A DNA stretch of 50,147 nucleotides from an uncultured Prevotellaceae bacterium (GCA_946406435.1 CAMJKP010000020.1:1-50147), one strand, 5' to 3'. Positions 39,267 through 48,610 are shown, counted from the stretch's first letter. Notes: a model not told the origin generated them from the sequence alone. Numbers and translations: made by a program.

Positions 39267-41249
39267 TTAATCTTTCAATATCACTCCGCCCATTGGCTGA
39301 ATTGTGACCTTGTAGTTGCCGTTCTTGTCAGCCTTGATTTTCTTCATAACGGAAGAGGCAACGGTTTCGCCCTTTTTCTTTACGTTGTCGGTGTAGATAG
39401 TGATTTCTTTACCACCAAACTGAGGCAAAGAGAGGGTTGTGGTGATTGGCTTGTCGGTGGCGTTGAGACCAGCAACATACCATTTGTCGCCACTTCTGCG
39501 GGCAAGGATGACCTCCTTTGTTGGGTAGCCCTCAATGAATCTTGTCTCATCCCATGCGGTTGGGATAGCCTTCAGAATGTCAAGCTCGAACTGTGGAAGC
39601 TCGGTGAGGTTATTTGGCTGAATAGCAATACATTGAACGCTTGTCTGGTTGATTATTGCAGAAGCAATCTCGAACACGTCGGTAGTGTAGCGCTGATGAC
39701 GGCTCTTGTTGTCCTTGCTGATGTAACGGTTCATGATTGTACCGCCCCAATCCATTGATGCAACGGCATTTCTACAGAAAGGATGAAGCGTAAGCTCGAA
39801 ACCCTCCTGCTTTGCGTGATGCTCAGAGAAGAACACGTTTTCAGAGGCGAGAACAGCCTCTGAAGCCACGAAGTTAGGGTACATACGCTCCCATCCGCGA
39901 GGTAGCGTACAGCCGTGGAATACCACTTGTAAGCCGTGACGGTTGGCATCTGAAAGAAGGTCTTCGTATTGCTGCATGGTCTCTTGCTTGTCACCTGCGA
40001 AGAAATCAACCTTGATACCTTTGACACCGATGCTCTCAAGCCAAGACATTTCTTTTTCGCGCTGAACGCTTGTCTTCATGCAGTCGCGTGGACCTTGTGG
40101 AGCATCATTGGCGTAGCCATTACTATTATACCAGAGAAGCAGTTTCACGTTCTTGCTCTGTGCGTATTTGCTGAGTTCTGCGATGCGCTCACGACCGATG
40201 TTCGTGTCCCAGTAATTATCTACAAGGCAATACTCATAACCCATCTCGGAAGCAGTATCAATAAACTTCACCTGATCGTCGTAATTGATAGAATTATCCT
40301 GCCAAACAAGCCAACTCCAAGTGTAGCGTCCCGGCTTGTAGTCAGTCTTGGGCTCATAGAGAGGCTTTACTACGTCGTAGCTAATGGTTGTCTCAACGAT
40401 AGGCTTGAGGTCAGAGCCGATAGTGATAGTTCTCCAAGGGGTCTCGTTAGGAAGACTCATAGCCGGAACAGCAGAGCCTAATCCGTGAAATTCCTCTGGA
40501 GAAGGATAGGCCACAGTATAGCCAGTTTGTGGATTGTAGTCGCTCAGATGACTACCGCAATAGTTACTTCCAACTCCTGTTTCTGATACGAGAACCCAAC
40601 CATCTTCGCCTACGTGAAAGAGGCAAGGGAAGGTGTAGCCGTGTCCGAAAGCCGATTTCTCGGTCATCTGTGCATCAGCCTTGTATTCCTCTTCATAACT
40701 TGGCTTTGTGCTCATCCAACCGAAGTGCTTGCCGCCTGTCTGCGGACAGATGAATGTGGTGGTCTTGTCGGGGAAACGGAAAGAGGAGGCCTCATTGAGA
40801 ATCGTCACACGGCGAGGCTCGTCCTTATCGGTAGTGTGAGAGCCACCGAGAGCGTATTTGTATGCAATATCATTATTGCTCACCTGCATGGTGAATGTCA
40901 TAGGGTAGGGCGCTTTCTCTGCCGTCATTTCAATAGAAATGGTGTTGGCGATGTAATGAGCAGAAGAAGCCTTTGTGCGGCTCATTGTGTATTTCTCATC
41001 CACCTTACCCTCAGTGTGGTTCTTGAGGGTGAGATTGTGGGTGTAGTCGCCCATATCCGTGTTTAGGCCAAGAGTTGAAGGCCCTATCATTTTCTTTCCG
41101 TTGTAAATAACCTCGTATGTCAGCTTACCTCCATCAGTAGAGATGTTTACGAGCATACGACCGTCAGGCGACGAAACTTTGAATACTTCTGCGTGCGCAC
41201 CGATGGCTGCAAGCAGTAGAGATACCGTTATAGTTGTTAGTTTTTTCAT
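39267..41249 (-). CDS. Glycoside hydrolase family 97 (alpha-glucosidase/alpha-galactosidase type)
   Basis: This 660-residue enzyme has a signal peptide (MKKLTTITVSLLLAAIGAHA), the N-terminal super-sandwich domain of GH97 (SPDGRMLVNISTDGGKLTYEV), a TIM barrel (GRYTWSWLVWQDNSINYDDQ, SKNVKLLLWYNSNGYAND, GIKVDFFAGDKQETMQQYEDLL) and a C-terminal beta domain. The aspartate of KVDFF is at the position where retaining members carry a nucleophile, so a retaining enzyme is more likely than the inverting SusB type; this is an inference. I chose ATG 41247-41249 because it starts the signal peptide; the frame extends 8 codons upstream, into the aminopeptidase gene. Confidence 0.93.
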   Translation of the reverse strand: MKKLTTITVSLLLAAIGAHAEVFKVSSPDGRMLVNISTDGGKLTYEVIYNGKKMIGPSTLGLNTDMGDYTHNLTLKNHTEGKVDEKYTMSRTKASSAHYIANTISIEMTAEKAPYPMTFTMQVSNNDIAYKYALGGSHTTDKDEPRRVTILNEASSFRFPDKTTTFICPQTGGKHFGWMSTKPSYEEEYKADAQMTEKSAFGHGYTFPCLFHVGEDGWVLVSETGVGSNYCGSHLSDYNPQTGYTVAYPSPEEFHGLGSAVPAMSLPNETPWRTITIGSDLKPIVETTISYDVVKPLYEPKTDYKPGRYTWSWLVWQDNSINYDDQVKFIDTASEMGYEYCLVDNYWDTNIGRERIAELSKYAQSKNVKLLLWYNSNGYANDAPQGPRDCMKTSVQREKEMSWLESIGVKGIKVDFFAGDKQETMQQYEDLLSDANRHGLQVVFHGCTLPRGWERMYPNFVASEAVLASENVFFSEHHAKQEGFELTLHPFCRNAVASMDWGGTIMNRYISKDNKSRHQRYTTDVFEIASAIINQTSVQCIAIQPNNLTELPQFELDILKAIPTAWDETRFIEGYPTKEVILARRSGDKWYVAGLNATDKPITTTLSLPQFGGKEITIYTDNVKKKGETVASSVMKKIKADKNGNYKVTIQPMGGVILKD

Positions 41250-41250
41250 T

Positions 41251-42552
41251 TTATTGTTTGTAGAATTCTTCAAACGCTTTTATACAATATTCCTGATCAA
41301 TAGCTGCACCTGTTTCGCGAACGCTGTGCATCCCGAGGATCGGGTTGCCCATATCCACACCCTTCAAAGGAAGTGAGGAAGCGAGAATGTTGCCGAGGGT
41401 ACTTCCACCTGCAATGTCGCTATGGTTTACGAACCTCTGGTAAGGAACGCCGGCCTTTTCGCAGATTCCTGCAAAGATAGCGGCAGAAACAGCATCAGAG
41501 GCGTATTTCTGAGCAGCATTGAACTTGATTACAGGACCGCCACCAAGCATAGGATGATTGGTTGGGTCATATTTCTCTGGATAGTTAGGATGCCAAGCGT
41601 GGGCATTGTCGGCACTTATCATAAATGCCTTCTCTATGGCTCTGTGATAGTCGTCGAGAGTCTCGCCTTGTGCAAGGACGATTCTCTGGATGATAGAGGC
41701 TAGGAATGGAGAACCTGCGCCCTGCTTTGTCTGCGAACCAGTCTCTTCGTTGTCGAAGATACCGAGAACCTTTGTTGTCTCAGGAACGGTCTCTGTATCA
41801 GCGAGTAAGGCTGAGAGACCAGCGTGAACCATACTGAGGTCGTCAATCCTTCCAGCAGAAATGAATTCGTTATGAGCACCTACATGACAAGCAGGTGTGG
41901 TGTCGTAGAGATAGAGGTCGAAATCGAGAATGTCAGTACTCTTTATTCCGAGTTCCTCGGTGATGATATTGATAAGGAGATTGCCCCTTTCGAGTTCGCT
42001 GCTTACAATACCGAGAATAGGCAACATATCCTTCTGCTTGCTGAGAGCCACACCATCGTTCACCTGACGATTGAAGTGGATTGCAAGATTAGGGATGATG
42101 AGGATAGGCCGCTTGATACACAGAAGTTTAGTTTCTGGATTCATCACGTCATTGCTCCTTACAATCACCCTTCCTGCGATGCTTAGAGAACGGTCGAACC
42201 AAGTGCTGAGGATAGCTCCGCCATAGACCTCGGTGTTGAGCTTTGTGATGCCTTCCTCGCAGGTCATTTCCGCATTAGGCTTGATGCGGAATGTAGGGGA
42301 GTCGGAATGAGCACAGATGATATGAAAACCGCCCTCGCCGAGAGTTTTCTTGCCAATATGGAAAGCGTAGATTGAAGAGTCGTTCTTTGTGAAATAGAAC
42401 TTATCGCCGGTCTTTACGTTGGTTATCCTATCCTCTGCATTAAGATGCTTATATCCTTTAGCCTCAAGTCGTTTTGCTGTTTCCTTGACAGCAAGGAAAT
42501 TAACGGGAGAGGCATCAAGAAAATCTAATAAATCCTTTGAATATTTGTTCAT
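41251..42552 (-). CDS. M18-family aminopeptidase
   Basis: This 433-residue cytosolic zinc aminopeptidase matches the M18 family (aspartyl aminopeptidase/ApeB). Metal-binding segments are HIICAHSDSPTFRIKPN, the D in GRIDDLSMVHAGL, GIFDNEETGSQTKQGAGS and the late H in FVNHSDIAGGSTLGNI. The GGGPVIKFNAAQKYASDA stretch is typical. The stop is one base before the GH97 start, so the two are an operon. The promoter is at 42642-42672 (minus). Confidence 0.95.
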   Translation of the reverse strand: MNKYSKDLLDFLDASPVNFLAVKETAKRLEAKGYKHLNAEDRITNVKTGDKFYFTKNDSSIYAFHIGKKTLGEGGFHIICAHSDSPTFRIKPNAEMTCEEGITKLNTEVYGGAILSTWFDRSLSIAGRVIVRSNDVMNPETKLLCIKRPILIIPNLAIHFNRQVNDGVALSKQKDMLPILGIVSSELERGNLLINIITEELGIKSTDILDFDLYLYDTTPACHVGAHNEFISAGRIDDLSMVHAGLSALLADTETVPETTKVLGIFDNEETGSQTKQGAGSPFLASIIQRIVLAQGETLDDYHRAIEKAFMISADNAHAWHPNYPEKYDPTNHPMLGGGPVIKFNAAQKYASDAVSAAIFAGICEKAGVPYQRFVNHSDIAGGSTLGNILASSLPLKGVDMGNPILGMHSVRETGAAIDQEYCIKAFEEFYKQ

Positions 42553-42641
42553 TTGGGGCTTAGTGTTTAGAGGCTAAAGGCAAAAGTCTAAAGTCGAAAG
42601 TCCTTTGCCTTTTGCCATTTGTCTTTTGACTTTTGATGTTG
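42553..42641. repeat. Fold-back repeat in the leader of the M18 gene
   Basis: AGTGTTTAGAGGCTAAAGGC and AAAAGTCTAAAGTCGAAAGTC are followed by the inverted CTTTGCCTTTTGCC and GTCTTTTGACTTTTGATG. It would form a long imperfect hairpin in the 5' UTR. The first part matches the GTTTAGA tract at 7290-7402. Confidence 0.55.
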
Positions 42642-42720
42642 CAAAGGTAACAATTTCTACGAAAATGGCAAAGAAAACTAACAAAATCTTTGGTAGTTTG
42701 GGATTTTTGCTTTAATTTTG
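42642..42720. promoter_or_regulatory. Divergent promoters of the M18 and Lrp-like genes
   Basis: For the M18 gene, TTTG (42669-42672) and TACCTTTG (42642-42649), both on the minus strand, are spaced by 19 bp. For the Lrp-like gene, TTTG (42689-42692) and TAATTTTG (42713-42720) are spaced by 20 bp on the plus strand. The two -33 boxes are 17 bp apart. Confidence 0.78.
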
Positions 42721-42744
42721 CAAGCAATAAAAGCATTTAGAACC

Positions 42745-43230
42745 ATGGCTCATAGATTAGACGCATTAGATAGAAAAATCCTTGAACTCGTCATTGCTGA
42801 TGCACGAGTTCCGTTTCTTGAGGTGGCTCGCGCATGTAATGTCAGTGGAGCTGCGATTCATCAGCGCATACAGAAACTTACTACTCTCGGCATCCTCAAG
42901 GGAAGCCAGTTTAATATCGACCCTGAGAAAATAGGCTACGAGACTTGTGCCTATATTGGACTGTTCCTCAAGGACCCAGAGAGGTTTGATGAGGTCGTAG
43001 AGGAACTCCGTAAGATTCCTGAGGTTGTGGAGTGCCATTACACGACTGGCGGTTTTGATATGTTTATCAAGATCTATGCGTATAACAACCACCACCTTCT
43101 CAATGTGATTCATGATAAATTACAGCCTCTGGGCCTGTCTCGTAGCGAGACTATCATTTCTTTTAACGAGGCTATTCATCGTCCAATCTCAATCATTGAA
43201 CCAGAAGATGACGGGGAGGAAGAAGAATAA
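42745..43230 (+). CDS. Lrp/AsnC-family transcriptional regulator
   Basis: This 161-residue protein has the Lrp layout: an N-terminal helix-turn-helix (LDALDRKILELVIADARVPFLEVARACNVSGAAIHQRIQKLTTLGIL) and a C-terminal RAM effector domain (YIGLFLKDPERFDEVVEELRKIPEVVECHYTTGGFDMFIKI). It ends with an acidic tail. I chose ATG 42745-42747 (MAHRLDALD); a TTG 27 bp upstream lies in the promoter. The stop directly touches the thyA start, which suggests co-transcription with thyA and folA. The effector is unknown. Confidence 0.93.
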   Translation: MAHRLDALDRKILELVIADARVPFLEVARACNVSGAAIHQRIQKLTTLGILKGSQFNIDPEKIGYETCAYIGLFLKDPERFDEVVEELRKIPEVVECHYTTGGFDMFIKIYAYNNHHLLNVIHDKLQPLGLSRSETIISFNEAIHRPISIIEPEDDGEEEE

Positions 43231-44037
43231 ATGAAACAGTATCTTGATTTGCTTAATAGAATCCTGACCGAGGGTACTGTGAAGACTGACCGTACAGGTA
43301 CAGGAACGAAGAGCGTGTTTGGACATCAGATGCGCTTCAATATGGCTGACGGCTTTCCTTTGCTCACGACAAAGAAACTGCATCTGAAGTCTATCATTTA
43401 TGAGCTTTTGTGGTTTCTGAATGGAGATACTAACGTGAAGTACCTTCAGGAACACGGTGTTCGTATCTGGAATGAGTGGGCAGATGAGAACGGTGAGCTC
43501 GGGCCTGTCTATGGCAAGCAATGGCGTGCTTTCGAGACTTTGGATAAGGACGGCAATCGTGTGGTTGTTGACCAGATAAAGGATGTGCTTAATCAGATAA
43601 AGACGAATCCTGATAGCCGAAGGATGCTTGTATGTGCTTGGCATCCAGGACAGACCGATTATATGGCTCTGCCTCCTTGCCACACAATGTTCCAGTTCTA
43701 TGTGGCTGACGGAAAGCTCTCGCTCCAGCTCTACCAGCGTTCGGCTGATACCTTTCTCGGAGTGCCTTTCAATATTGCGAGCTATGCCCTTCTGCTTCAG
43801 ATGATGGCACAGGTTACAGGGCTTCAATGTGGTGAGTTCGTCCACACAACAGGCGACACGCATCTTTATCTCAACCATATAGAGCAGGCTCAGTTGCAGC
43901 TTACGCGCACCCCTCGTCCGTTGCCTAAGATGAAGATAAATCCAGATGTAAAGGATTTGTTCTCTTTCAAATATGAGGATTTTGAATTGGAGGGTTATGA
44001 TCCGTGGCCACACATCAAAGCGGAGGTGAGCGTATGA
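43231..44037 (+). CDS. thyA: Thymidylate synthase
   Basis: ThyA makes dTMP from dUMP with 5,10-methylene-tetrahydrofolate, which becomes dihydrofolate. The 268-residue protein has all motifs: [24 protein letters not shown], the catalytic cysteine C150 in [32 protein letters not shown] and HLYLNHIEQ. The length is that of the E. coli type. Its stop overlaps the folA start (ATGA), consistent with the joint need for folate reduction. Confidence 0.98.
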   Translation: MKQYLDLLNRILTEGTVKTDRTGTGTKSVFGHQMRFNMADGFPLLTTKKLHLKSIIYELLWFLNGDTNVKYLQEHGVRIWNEWADENGELGPVYGKQWRAFETLDKDGNRVVVDQIKDVLNQIKTNPDSRRMLVCAWHPGQTDYMALPPCHTMFQFYVADGKLSLQLYQRSADTFLGVPFNIASYALLLQMMAQVTGLQCGEFVHTTGDTHLYLNHIEQAQLQLTRTPRPLPKMKINPDVKDLFSFKYEDFELEGYDPWPHIKAEVSV

Positions 44038-44510
44038 TAAATGTGATAGCTGCCGTTGCAAAGAATCGTGCAATAGGTAATGAGAATAAGCTTCTCTACT
44101 GGTTGCCTAACGACTTGAAGCGTTTCAAGGCTCTTACCACAGGACATACAATCATCATGGGTCGAAATACGTTCGACTCTCTCCCAAAGGGGGCTCTGCC
44201 TAATCGCCGTAACGTGGTTCTCTCACGTTCGGTTAAGGAATTGCCCGGATGTGATGTCTATCCGTCGCTTGATGAGGCTCTTGCCCATTGTGCTCCCGAT
44301 GAGGATGTTTATATAATAGGAGGTGCTTCTGTATATAATCAATGTATGGACAAGGCTGATCGCCTTTGCCTTACCGAGGTTGATGATACCCCATCTTCTG
44401 CCGATGCTTTCTTCCCAAAGTATGATGGTTGGAAGGAAGTCTCCCGTGAGAATCACGAAACTGACGAGAAGCACGCATTCCGCTATTCCTTCGTGGATTA
44501 TGTGAGATGA
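44034..44510 (+). CDS. folA: Dihydrofolate reductase
   Basis: DHFR reduces the dihydrofolate that ThyA forms. The 158-residue protein has [21 protein letters not shown], the active-site acid D27 in [23 protein letters not shown], and [18 protein letters not shown] for NADPH and substrate. I chose ATG 44034-44036 ([10 protein letters not shown]); the frame is open ten codons upstream inside thyA but that part is not conserved. Confidence 0.97.
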   Translation: MINVIAAVAKNRAIGNENKLLYWLPNDLKRFKALTTGHTIIMGRNTFDSLPKGALPNRRNVVLSRSVKELPGCDVYPSLDEALAHCAPDEDVYIIGGASVYNQCMDKADRLCLTEVDDTPSSADAFFPKYDGWKEVSRENHETDEKHAFRYSFVDYVR

Positions 44511-44549
44511 ACCTATTTGATTTAGATTATGCAACTAAAACCAAATTAT

Positions 44550-45950
44550 ATGAAGAAAATTTACCTAACGATTATTGCACTAATAACTACACTTGCTGTT
44601 AGTGCACAGGTGCCAGTAACTCAAATGGAATATGTTGACCTTGATCTTCCAAGTGGAACGCTCTGGGCAACATGTAATGTAGGAGCTGATTCTCCTGAAC
44701 AAATAGGGACTTTCTTTGCATGGGGAGAGACTGAGCCAAAAGACGAATATGAATTGGGCAACTACAAGTGGATGACAAAAGCCCCAGCATCAGAATTCCA
44801 GTATGAGAAGTATACATGTGCTGATGGTCGGACATCTGCATCTTGGTATTTTGGCAACTCTTTCATAGGGGACGGCAAAACAGAACTCGAACTTGAGGAT
44901 GATGCCGCTACAGCCAACTGTGGACGTGGCTGGTGTGCGCCAAGCTATGAGCAAATACGAGAACTAACCAGTTCTTTCAATACTACCAGCGAATGGACAA
45001 CCTTGAATGACGTGAAAGGTTGGAAAATAACCAGCAAATCGAACGGGAAATCAATTTTTATTCCTGCTAACCTTGCGCTTAGCCAGAATGATGACCCACA
45101 CGGTTTCTACTGGTCTCGTTCGCTAAATACGGAGAACTCTACTCAGGCATGGTACATGTTCTTTAATTCAAGCAACATTGGTGCTTGGCATGAAGGTGTT
45201 CGCTATTCTGGGTTTTGTGTCCGTCCTGTCCGTACGTACACTCTTCGTCCGGTAGAAGCTATTGATCTCGGTCTTCCAAGCGGAACACTTTGGGCTAACT
45301 GTAATGTAGGTGCTAATGCACCAGAGGAATATGGAGACTACTTTGCGTGGGGTGAGACAAAGCCGAAGAGTACATTCAATTGGGCTAATTACAAGTGGTG
45401 TGATTCAGAAAAAGCCAAATTAGAATTGACAAAGTATTGTAACAATGAACGTTATGGTACGGTTGACAATAAGACAGAACTTGACCCAGATGACGATGCA
45501 GCTACTGTAAACTGGGGCAGTAACTGGCGTATGCCATCATCAGAACAAATGAAGGAACTGTTAGAATATACCACCTACGAATGGGTAACACAGAATGGCG
45601 TTTATGGTAATCTTATGACAAGTAAGATAAATGGTAATTCTATCTTCTTGCCGACGAGAGACTGGAGCAATGGAGATATCTATTCTTATTTCTGGTCTCG
45701 TTCGCTCGACACGGATAACTCGCAAAATGCTTGCATCCTGTATTCATTCTGGGGACTTATGAATCGTGAAAACCATCCACGCTATTGTGGGTATAATGTA
45801 CGCCCAGTTTGTTTAAAGGCTACAACATCCATAAATAGCGTAACTGCTAATCAAAAGGCGACAAAGAGAGGAAAATACATTTCAGGTGGTAATCTTGTTA
45901 TCGAGAAAGATGGCAAGCAGTATAATGTCATTGGAATAAAGGTAAAATAA
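44550..45950 (+). CDS. Secreted protein with two tandem VDLGLPSGTLWA-type domains
   Basis: This 466-residue protein has a signal peptide (MKKIYLTIIALITTLAVSAQ) and two homologous domains. Each begins VDLDLPSGTLWATCNVGA (about residue 29) or IDLGLPSGTLWANCNVGA (about residue 239) and contains YFAWGETKPK, NYKW, DDDAATVNWG and FYWSRSL...NSQNA. These are like the paralogous-domain proteins frequent in Bacteroidetes and Fibrobacter, often on the surface. The end KRGKYISGGNLVIEKDGKQYNVIGIKVK resembles a sorting-type C-terminus. The duplication is clear. Function unknown, probably surface-exposed or binding. Confidence 0.83.
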   Translation: MKKIYLTIIALITTLAVSAQVPVTQMEYVDLDLPSGTLWATCNVGADSPEQIGTFFAWGETEPKDEYELGNYKWMTKAPASEFQYEKYTCADGRTSASWYFGNSFIGDGKTELELEDDAATANCGRGWCAPSYEQIRELTSSFNTTSEWTTLNDVKGWKITSKSNGKSIFIPANLALSQNDDPHGFYWSRSLNTENSTQAWYMFFNSSNIGAWHEGVRYSGFCVRPVRTYTLRPVEAIDLGLPSGTLWANCNVGANAPEEYGDYFAWGETKPKSTFNWANYKWCDSEKAKLELTKYCNNERYGTVDNKTELDPDDDAATVNWGSNWRMPSSEQMKELLEYTTYEWVTQNGVYGNLMTSKINGNSIFLPTRDWSNGDIYSYFWSRSLDTDNSQNACILYSFWGLMNRENHPRYCGYNVRPVCLKATTSINSVTANQKATKRGKYISGGNLVIEKDGKQYNVIGIKVK

Positions 45951-45955
45951 ATAAT

Positions 45956-46049
45956 CTCCATTGTTGGTCCATCGTTTCTTCATCAGTACTCCATCGAAAC
46001 GATGGACCATCGATGGACTATCGATGGAGTATCGATGGAGGATCTGCGA
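45956..46049. repeat. GATGGA fold-back repeat, copy 2
   Basis: TCCATTGTTGGTCCATCG, CTCCATCGAAACGATGGACC and ATCGATGGACTATCGATGG give inverted CCATCG/CGATGG units like those at 23503-23580. The end GGATCTGCGAACTTA also parallels that copy. It lies between convergent genes. Confidence 0.7.
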
Positions 46050-46054
46050 ACTTA

Positions 46055-47068
46055 TTACCTTTTTCCCTTCTTGTAAAGTTGGTAGGAATTTACAAGGTTG
46101 TGCCAGATGCTATAGAAACCGCCGACAACGGAGGTGACAGGATTAAGGAATACCAATCCCATCCAGATGATGAAGACGGTGTTCTTCTGGCCGAATGCCT
46201 GACCAGCCGTTATTGCCGAACGCTCTATTGGGGCAATATACTCACCCTTGTTCTTGCATTCTGACTGAGGTTTGGTGGGCTGTTGCCAACGTTTGCCGAT
46301 TGCTCGTCCGAGAGAGAACTGTATTATGCAGCATACGGCACTTATGGCTGCAAGTCCGAGGAGGATGCCAAGTGCAATGTTGCTTTCTACGATAGTCCTT
46401 ACCGTAACTGTGATGGCAAGGGCGAGGGCTACAAGCCATAGGTAGAAAGCAAGGTCCTTTATCTGGAGCATCCTATCCTTGAGCTTTGGTGCGTAGTGCC
46501 TTACGATAAGGGCAACAAACAGAGGGCAGAGCAATAGGGGGAATACCTTACCCATTATCATGAAGAACTCGGTGAGGAAATCCAAGCCAGAGTGCGGTTC
46601 TACAAGGGTGAGGAAGCCAGGAGCAAGTGCCGAAACGAGTAGGTTGCAAAGCACGATGTAGGTTACATCACCAGAGAGAGAACCTCCTAATTTCTGTACG
46701 ATGACGGCAGAAGCTGTGGCTGTTGGGCAGATGAAACAAAGCATGGCTCCTTCCCAGAGAATCTTTCCGTTGATTGTTTCTGGAAGATACATAGCTGCAA
46801 GTGAGCATAATACGAAGAGACTTCCTTGCGTCAAAAGTAAAATCCCGTGCCAACGGTGAGGCTTCAGGTTCTTTGGCTCAACTTTCAGAAATGATAGAAA
46901 CAGCATACTGAAGATGAGAGTAGGCTGGAAGATGTGGGAGATGGTGTAGTAGAAATCGTTCTCGCTGTCCTGTGGAACGATAGCCCCGAAAATATAATAG
47001 AGCAGTACTCCCGTAAGCATAGCCACGGGAAGTTTCCATGTTCTTATGAATGTGAAAATCTTGTTCAT
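46055..47068 (-). CDS. Bile acid:sodium symporter (BASS/SBF-like) family transporter
   Basis: This 337-residue inner-membrane protein has about nine to ten hydrophobic segments and matches the SBF-like/BASS family: MLTGVLLYYIFGAIVP, MLCFICPTATASAVIVQKLGG in the cross-over region, TYIVLCNLLVSALAPGFLTLV and GKVFPLLLCPLFVALIVR. I chose ATG 47066-47068 (MNKIFTFIRTW). The substrate is uncertain; family members carry organic acids or steroids with sodium. A TATTTTTG box (minus, 47087-47094) lies 19 bp upstream of the ATG. Confidence 0.87.
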   Translation of the reverse strand: MNKIFTFIRTWKLPVAMLTGVLLYYIFGAIVPQDSENDFYYTISHIFQPTLIFSMLFLSFLKVEPKNLKPHRWHGILLLTQGSLFVLCSLAAMYLPETINGKILWEGAMLCFICPTATASAVIVQKLGGSLSGDVTYIVLCNLLVSALAPGFLTLVEPHSGLDFLTEFFMIMGKVFPLLLCPLFVALIVRHYAPKLKDRMLQIKDLAFYLWLVALALAITVTVRTIVESNIALGILLGLAAISAVCCIIQFSLGRAIGKRWQQPTKPQSECKNKGEYIAPIERSAITAGQAFGQKNTVFIIWMGLVFLNPVTSVVGGFYSIWHNLVNSYQLYKKGKR

Positions 47069-47166
47069 TATCTTCTTTTTGAGGTGCAAAAATAGTAAAA
47101 ATCTGGCATTTAGTGCAATTATTTTCGTTTTATTTAGCTTTCTGACCGTTTTTCTTGCTCATAAGG

Positions 47167-47198
47167 TTTGGCTTATTGGGAATAAATACGTACTTTTG
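47167..47198 (+). promoter_or_regulatory. Promoter of the exbB operon
   Basis: TTTG (47167-47170) and TACTTTTG (47191-47198) are spaced by 20 bp. The leader is very short (about 5-15 nt), which favours the second ATG as start. Confidence 0.8.
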
Positions 47199-47217
47199 CA
47201 TTCGAAAAATGAATAAG

Positions 47218-48099
47218 ATGAAAAATATAAAAACATATATTTGTGCCCTTTCTGTTTTTGTGGCACTATCATGTGGTGATGCTTTTGCCCAGCAGAAGGG
47301 TGGGGCAGATACTATTGCAAAGGTTGAGGCGAGTGTCGATACAGCCGTTTCTGTTGATGAAACAATCAAGGGAACGGAGATTGATGATGCCTTGCTTGGC
47401 GATGGTGAAGAGTCTGCTTTGGATTCTGCTCTTGTTGCAGATGCTAATGCCGGGGCATATACTCAGTTGAAGAAGAAGTTCATAGAGGGTGGTGCCGGCT
47501 TTATGTCGCTTGTAGCCCTTGCTCTTGTTCTCGGACTTGCCATTTGCATAGAGCGCATAATCTATCTCTCTATGTCAGAGATTGATGCAAAGAAGTTCAT
47601 GGCTGAGCTTGAGAAAAAACTCAACGAAGAGGGTGTCGAGGCTGCGAAATCGCTTTGTCGTGATACTCGTGGGCCTGTTGCAAGCATTTGCTATCAGGGA
47701 CTTCTCCGCATTCGTGAGACTAAGGCTGCAATAGAGCGAAGTGTAGAATCATACGCTCAGGTGCAGATTGGAAATATGGAAAAGGGCTGTTCTTGGATTA
47801 CCCTTCTTATTGCTATGGCACCTTCTCTCGGTTTCCTCGGAACTGTGATAGGTATGGTTATGGCATTCGACAAGATACAGATGGCAGGTGATATTCGTCC
47901 GGATGTGGTTGCGTCTGGTATGAAGGTAGCTCTTATCACGACTATCTTCGGTATCATCACGGCTCTTATCCTTCAGTTGTTCTATAATTATGTGCTCTCA
48001 AAGATTGACCATCTTACGGCACAGATGGAGGAGTCGGCCATTACTCTTATGGATATCCTCACTTCGTTGGATGAAGAAAAATCGAAGGTAAATGAGTAG
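47218..48099 (+). CDS. exbB: ExbB/TolQ/MotA-family proton channel subunit
   Basis: This subunit works with ExbD to energise TonB using the proton gradient. It has a signal-peptide-like start (MKNIKTYICALSVFVALSC...AFAQ), an acidic periplasmic linker and three membrane helices, the second and third in KGCSWITLLIAMAPSLGFLGTVIGMVMAF and the GMKVALITTIFGIITALILQLFYNYV segment. The length is 293 residues from ATG 47218-47220; ATG 47209-47211 adds three residues. It would drive SusC-type receptors such as the one at the window start. Its stop overlaps the next ATG by eight bases. Confidence 0.93.
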   Translation: MKNIKTYICALSVFVALSCGDAFAQQKGGADTIAKVEASVDTAVSVDETIKGTEIDDALLGDGEESALDSALVADANAGAYTQLKKKFIEGGAGFMSLVALALVLGLAICIERIIYLSMSEIDAKKFMAELEKKLNEEGVEAAKSLCRDTRGPVASICYQGLLRIRETKAAIERSVESYAQVQIGNMEKGCSWITLLIAMAPSLGFLGTVIGMVMAFDKIQMAGDIRPDVVASGMKVALITTIFGIITALILQLFYNYVLSKIDHLTAQMEESAITLMDILTSLDEEKSKVNE

Positions 48100-48610
48100 G
48101 CTCTCTTTGAAAATAGGAAAGTTGGCGGACGTTAGGAAGTGGTCTTCTGAACGAATCTCGCATGTGGTGCTGTATTCGCTTACGGCTATCATAGCACTTG
48201 TGTTCCTGCTTTTCTATTTCGTGGGATATGATATGCCAGCCATGTGGGATGAGCGTTATAACTCGCCACTTCTCACGGATCTCGTTATGGGACTTGTGTT
48301 CCTTCTTCTCGTTGGGGCTTTTGTCGTGGCTTGTTTGGCTAAATGGCATTCTGTTCGCAAGAACCAAGCTCCGGCTATAGTGAATGGTATTCATGGAAAG
48401 CGAATAACGCTTGGCGTAACCATCGGGACTATTGTCCTGTTGGCATTTCTTTTTGCTTTGCCTTCTTCAAGCATCTATGTAAATGGTGATTTGTTTGAAG
48501 AGAAGGTATGGCTGCGTGCTGCCAACATGTTTGTTGTAGCGAGTATCCTCCTTATTATAATAGGTATAGGCGCAATTTTGTTCGGAATCATCAGAAATCG
48601 CAGGAAATGA
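48092..48610 (+). CDS. Membrane protein of unknown function in exbB-exbD operon
   Basis: This 172-residue protein has four predicted membrane helices (about 23-44, 65-85, 107-126 and 145-166) and no known motif; HSVRKNQAPAIVNGI lies in a loop. The ATG overlaps the exbB stop and its own stop overlaps the exbD ATG (ATGA), so it is tightly coupled. Its placement suggests a part of a TonB-energising complex or of its assembly. I do not recognise a family. Confidence 0.82.
   Translation: MSRLSLKIGKLADVRKWSSERISHVVLYSLTAIIALVFLLFYFVGYDMPAMWDERYNSPLLTDLVMGLVFLLLVGAFVVACLAKWHSVRKNQAPAIVNGIHGKRITLGVTIGTIVLLAFLFALPSSSIYVNGDLFEEKVWLRAANMFVVASILLIIIGIGAILFGIIRNRRK

Noticed and set aside
39969..41066. 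Plus-strand open frames of 170 and 150 codons
   Set aside because: They are shadows of the GH97 gene on the other strand.
43231..44510. thyA-folA pair as a phage or resistance cassette
   Set aside because: Composition, overlap and Lrp-like neighbour are like normal chromosomal genes, and no mobile gene is adjacent.
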